A stretch of 64,000 nt of DNA from Pseudomonas lini (lineage in GTDB: Bacteria > Pseudomonadota > Gammaproteobacteria > Pseudomonadales > Pseudomonadaceae). The translations under genes and the position numbers were made by a program. The notes under the pieces were generated by a model, which saw nothing but the letters and a program-made list of their open reading frames with translations, made no database searches and was not told the DNA's origin. Within the stretch, counting starts at the first letter, position 1; each line of letters starts with the position of its first letter. Location: positions 372,001 through 436,000 of the forward strand of contig NZ_JYLB01000004.1 of NCBI RefSeq assembly GCF_001042905.1, in the 5' to 3' direction. Shown piece by piece: positions 63,163-64,000 of this stretch.

Positions 63163-64000
63163 ATGGCAACTCTCGAATTACGCAACGTCAACAAGACCTA
63201 CGGTGCCGGTTTGCCGGACACCCTGAAAAACATCGAACTGAAGATCAATGACGGTGAGTTCCTGATCCTGGTCGGTCCATCGGGCTGTGGCAAATCCACC
63301 TTGATGAATTGCATTGCGGGACTTGAAAACATCAGCGGCGGGGCGATCCTGGTGGACGACGCCGACATCAGCGGCATGAGCCCGAAAGATCGCGACATCG
63401 CCATGGTGTTCCAGTCTTACGCGCTGTACCCGACCATGAGCGTGCGCGACAACATCGCGTTCGGCCTGAAGATTCGCAAAATGCCCACCGCCGAAATCGA
63501 CGAAGAAGTCGCTCGCGTAGCCAAGCTGCTGCAAATCGAACACCTGCTGAGTCGCAAACCGGGTCAGCTCTCCGGTGGTCAGCAACAGCGCGTGGCCATG
63601 GGCCGGGCGCTGGCGCGGCGGCCGAAGATTTACCTGTTCGACGAACCGCTGTCCAACCTCGACGCCAAGCTGCGGGTCGAGATGCGCACCGAAATGAAAC
63701 TGATGCACCAGCGCCTGAAAACCACCACGGTCTACGTGACCCACGACCAGATCGAAGCGATGACCCTGGGCGACAAAGTGGCGGTGATGAAGGACGGGAT
63801 CATTCAGCAGTTCGGCACGCCAAAAGACATCTACAACAACCCGGCCAACCTGTTCGTGGCGAGCTTCATCGGTTCGCCGCCGATGAACTTTATTCCTCTG
63901 CGTTTGCAGCGAAAGGAAGGGCGATTGGTAGCGCTGCTCGACAGCGGTCAGGCGCGCTGCGAATTGCCGCTGGGCATGCAGGACGCCGGGCTCGAAGACC
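63163..64000 (+). CDS. gtsD: Glucose ABC transporter ATP-binding protein GtsD (partial)
   Basis: The first 279 codons of a MalK-type ATPase; the C-terminal regulatory part is cut by the window end. Walker A GPSGCGKST, Q-loop in MVFQSYALYP, signature LSGGQQQR, Walker B IYLFDEP and switch His in VTHDQ are all intact. AAGGGG precedes the ATG. It energises import through GtsBC. Confidence 0.96.
   Translation, partial: MATLELRNVNKTYGAGLPDTLKNIELKINDGEFLILVGPSGCGKSTLMNCIAGLENISGGAILVDDADISGMSPKDRDIAMVFQSYALYPTMSVRDNIAFGLKIRKMPTAEIDEEVARVAKLLQIEHLLSRKPGQLSGGQQQRVAMGRALARRPKIYLFDEPLSNLDAKLRVEMRTEMKLMHQRLKTTTVYVTHDQIEAMTLGDKVAVMKDGIIQQFGTPKDIYNNPANLFVASFIGSPPMNFIPLRLQRKEGRLVALLDSGQARCELPLGMQDAGLED

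Overview
The window is a chromosomal segment of a Pseudomonas species, most likely of the P. fluorescens group. The evidence is the gene content and order (secA-argJ-mutT, ruvCAB-tolQRAB-pal, arcDABC, gap/edd-glk-gltR-gtrS-gts), high-GC codon use, an oprD-type porin, and fifteen paired REP hairpins (REPINs) of the kinds typical of that group. No phage, integrase, insertion sequence, CRISPR array or toxin-antitoxin pair is visible; this is core genome in which single-gene rearrangements and regulatory sites are the interesting part.

Layout. 1-16.8 kb: the 5' part of an amino-acid type chemoreceptor, a HerA-like ATPase, the replicative-helicase loader dciA, secA, argJ, a glutathione transferase, a MutT-ThiE fusion, then (minus strand) a cobalamin adenosyltransferase, a sensor kinase and a PanE-like reductase, followed by yajQ, mscS and the porin oprD. 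16.8-24.5 kb: a HIT protein, slyX, a membrane-anchored cold-shock-domain protein, a small ribbon-helix-helix protein, an FmdB-type zinc ribbon protein, aspS, yebC and ruvCAB. 24.6-33 kb: the ybgC-tolQRAB-pal-cpoB envelope operon, queE-queC for queuosine, tRNA-Lys(UUU) and nadA. 33-42.3 kb: an RDD protein, a small cold-shock protein and the glycine-cleavage/serine-dehydratase operon gcvH-gcvP-sdaA-gcvT, with its presumed sigma-54 activator gcsR upstream; glyA is absent from this operon. 42.5-49.7 kb: the arginine deiminase operon arcD-arcA-arcB-arcC plus a DUF5064 gene, with a second, divergent arcD. 49.8-64 kb: a CoA transferase with an unusual domain order, methylglyoxal synthase, then glucose catabolism: gap, edd-glk, the two-component pair gltR/gtrS, a sugar epimerase/isomerase and the glucose ABC importer gtsABCD (gtsD cut by the window end).

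How the parts work together. The right-hand 12 kb is one functional unit: GtsABCD imports glucose, Glk phosphorylates it, Edd and Gap take it through the Entner-Doudoroff route, and GltR/GtrS regulate it. The sequence carries two TTGT-N7-ACAA sites (HexR-like) between gap and edd, and a shared, identically spaced promoter module in front of both the epimerase gene and gtsA. The arc cluster ferments arginine under low oxygen; a near-consensus ANR box sits centred at -41.5 from the inferred start of arcD. The gcv operon has a clear GG-N10-GC sigma-54 promoter and three 18-bp TGTA(N)CG-type operators, matching control by the GcsR-like regulator encoded next to it.

Limits: all calls come from reading the sequence; no similarity search, structure prediction or expression data were available. 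Long open frames antisense to secA, aspS, gcvP, gcvT, arcD and others were judged to be codon-bias shadows and left out.
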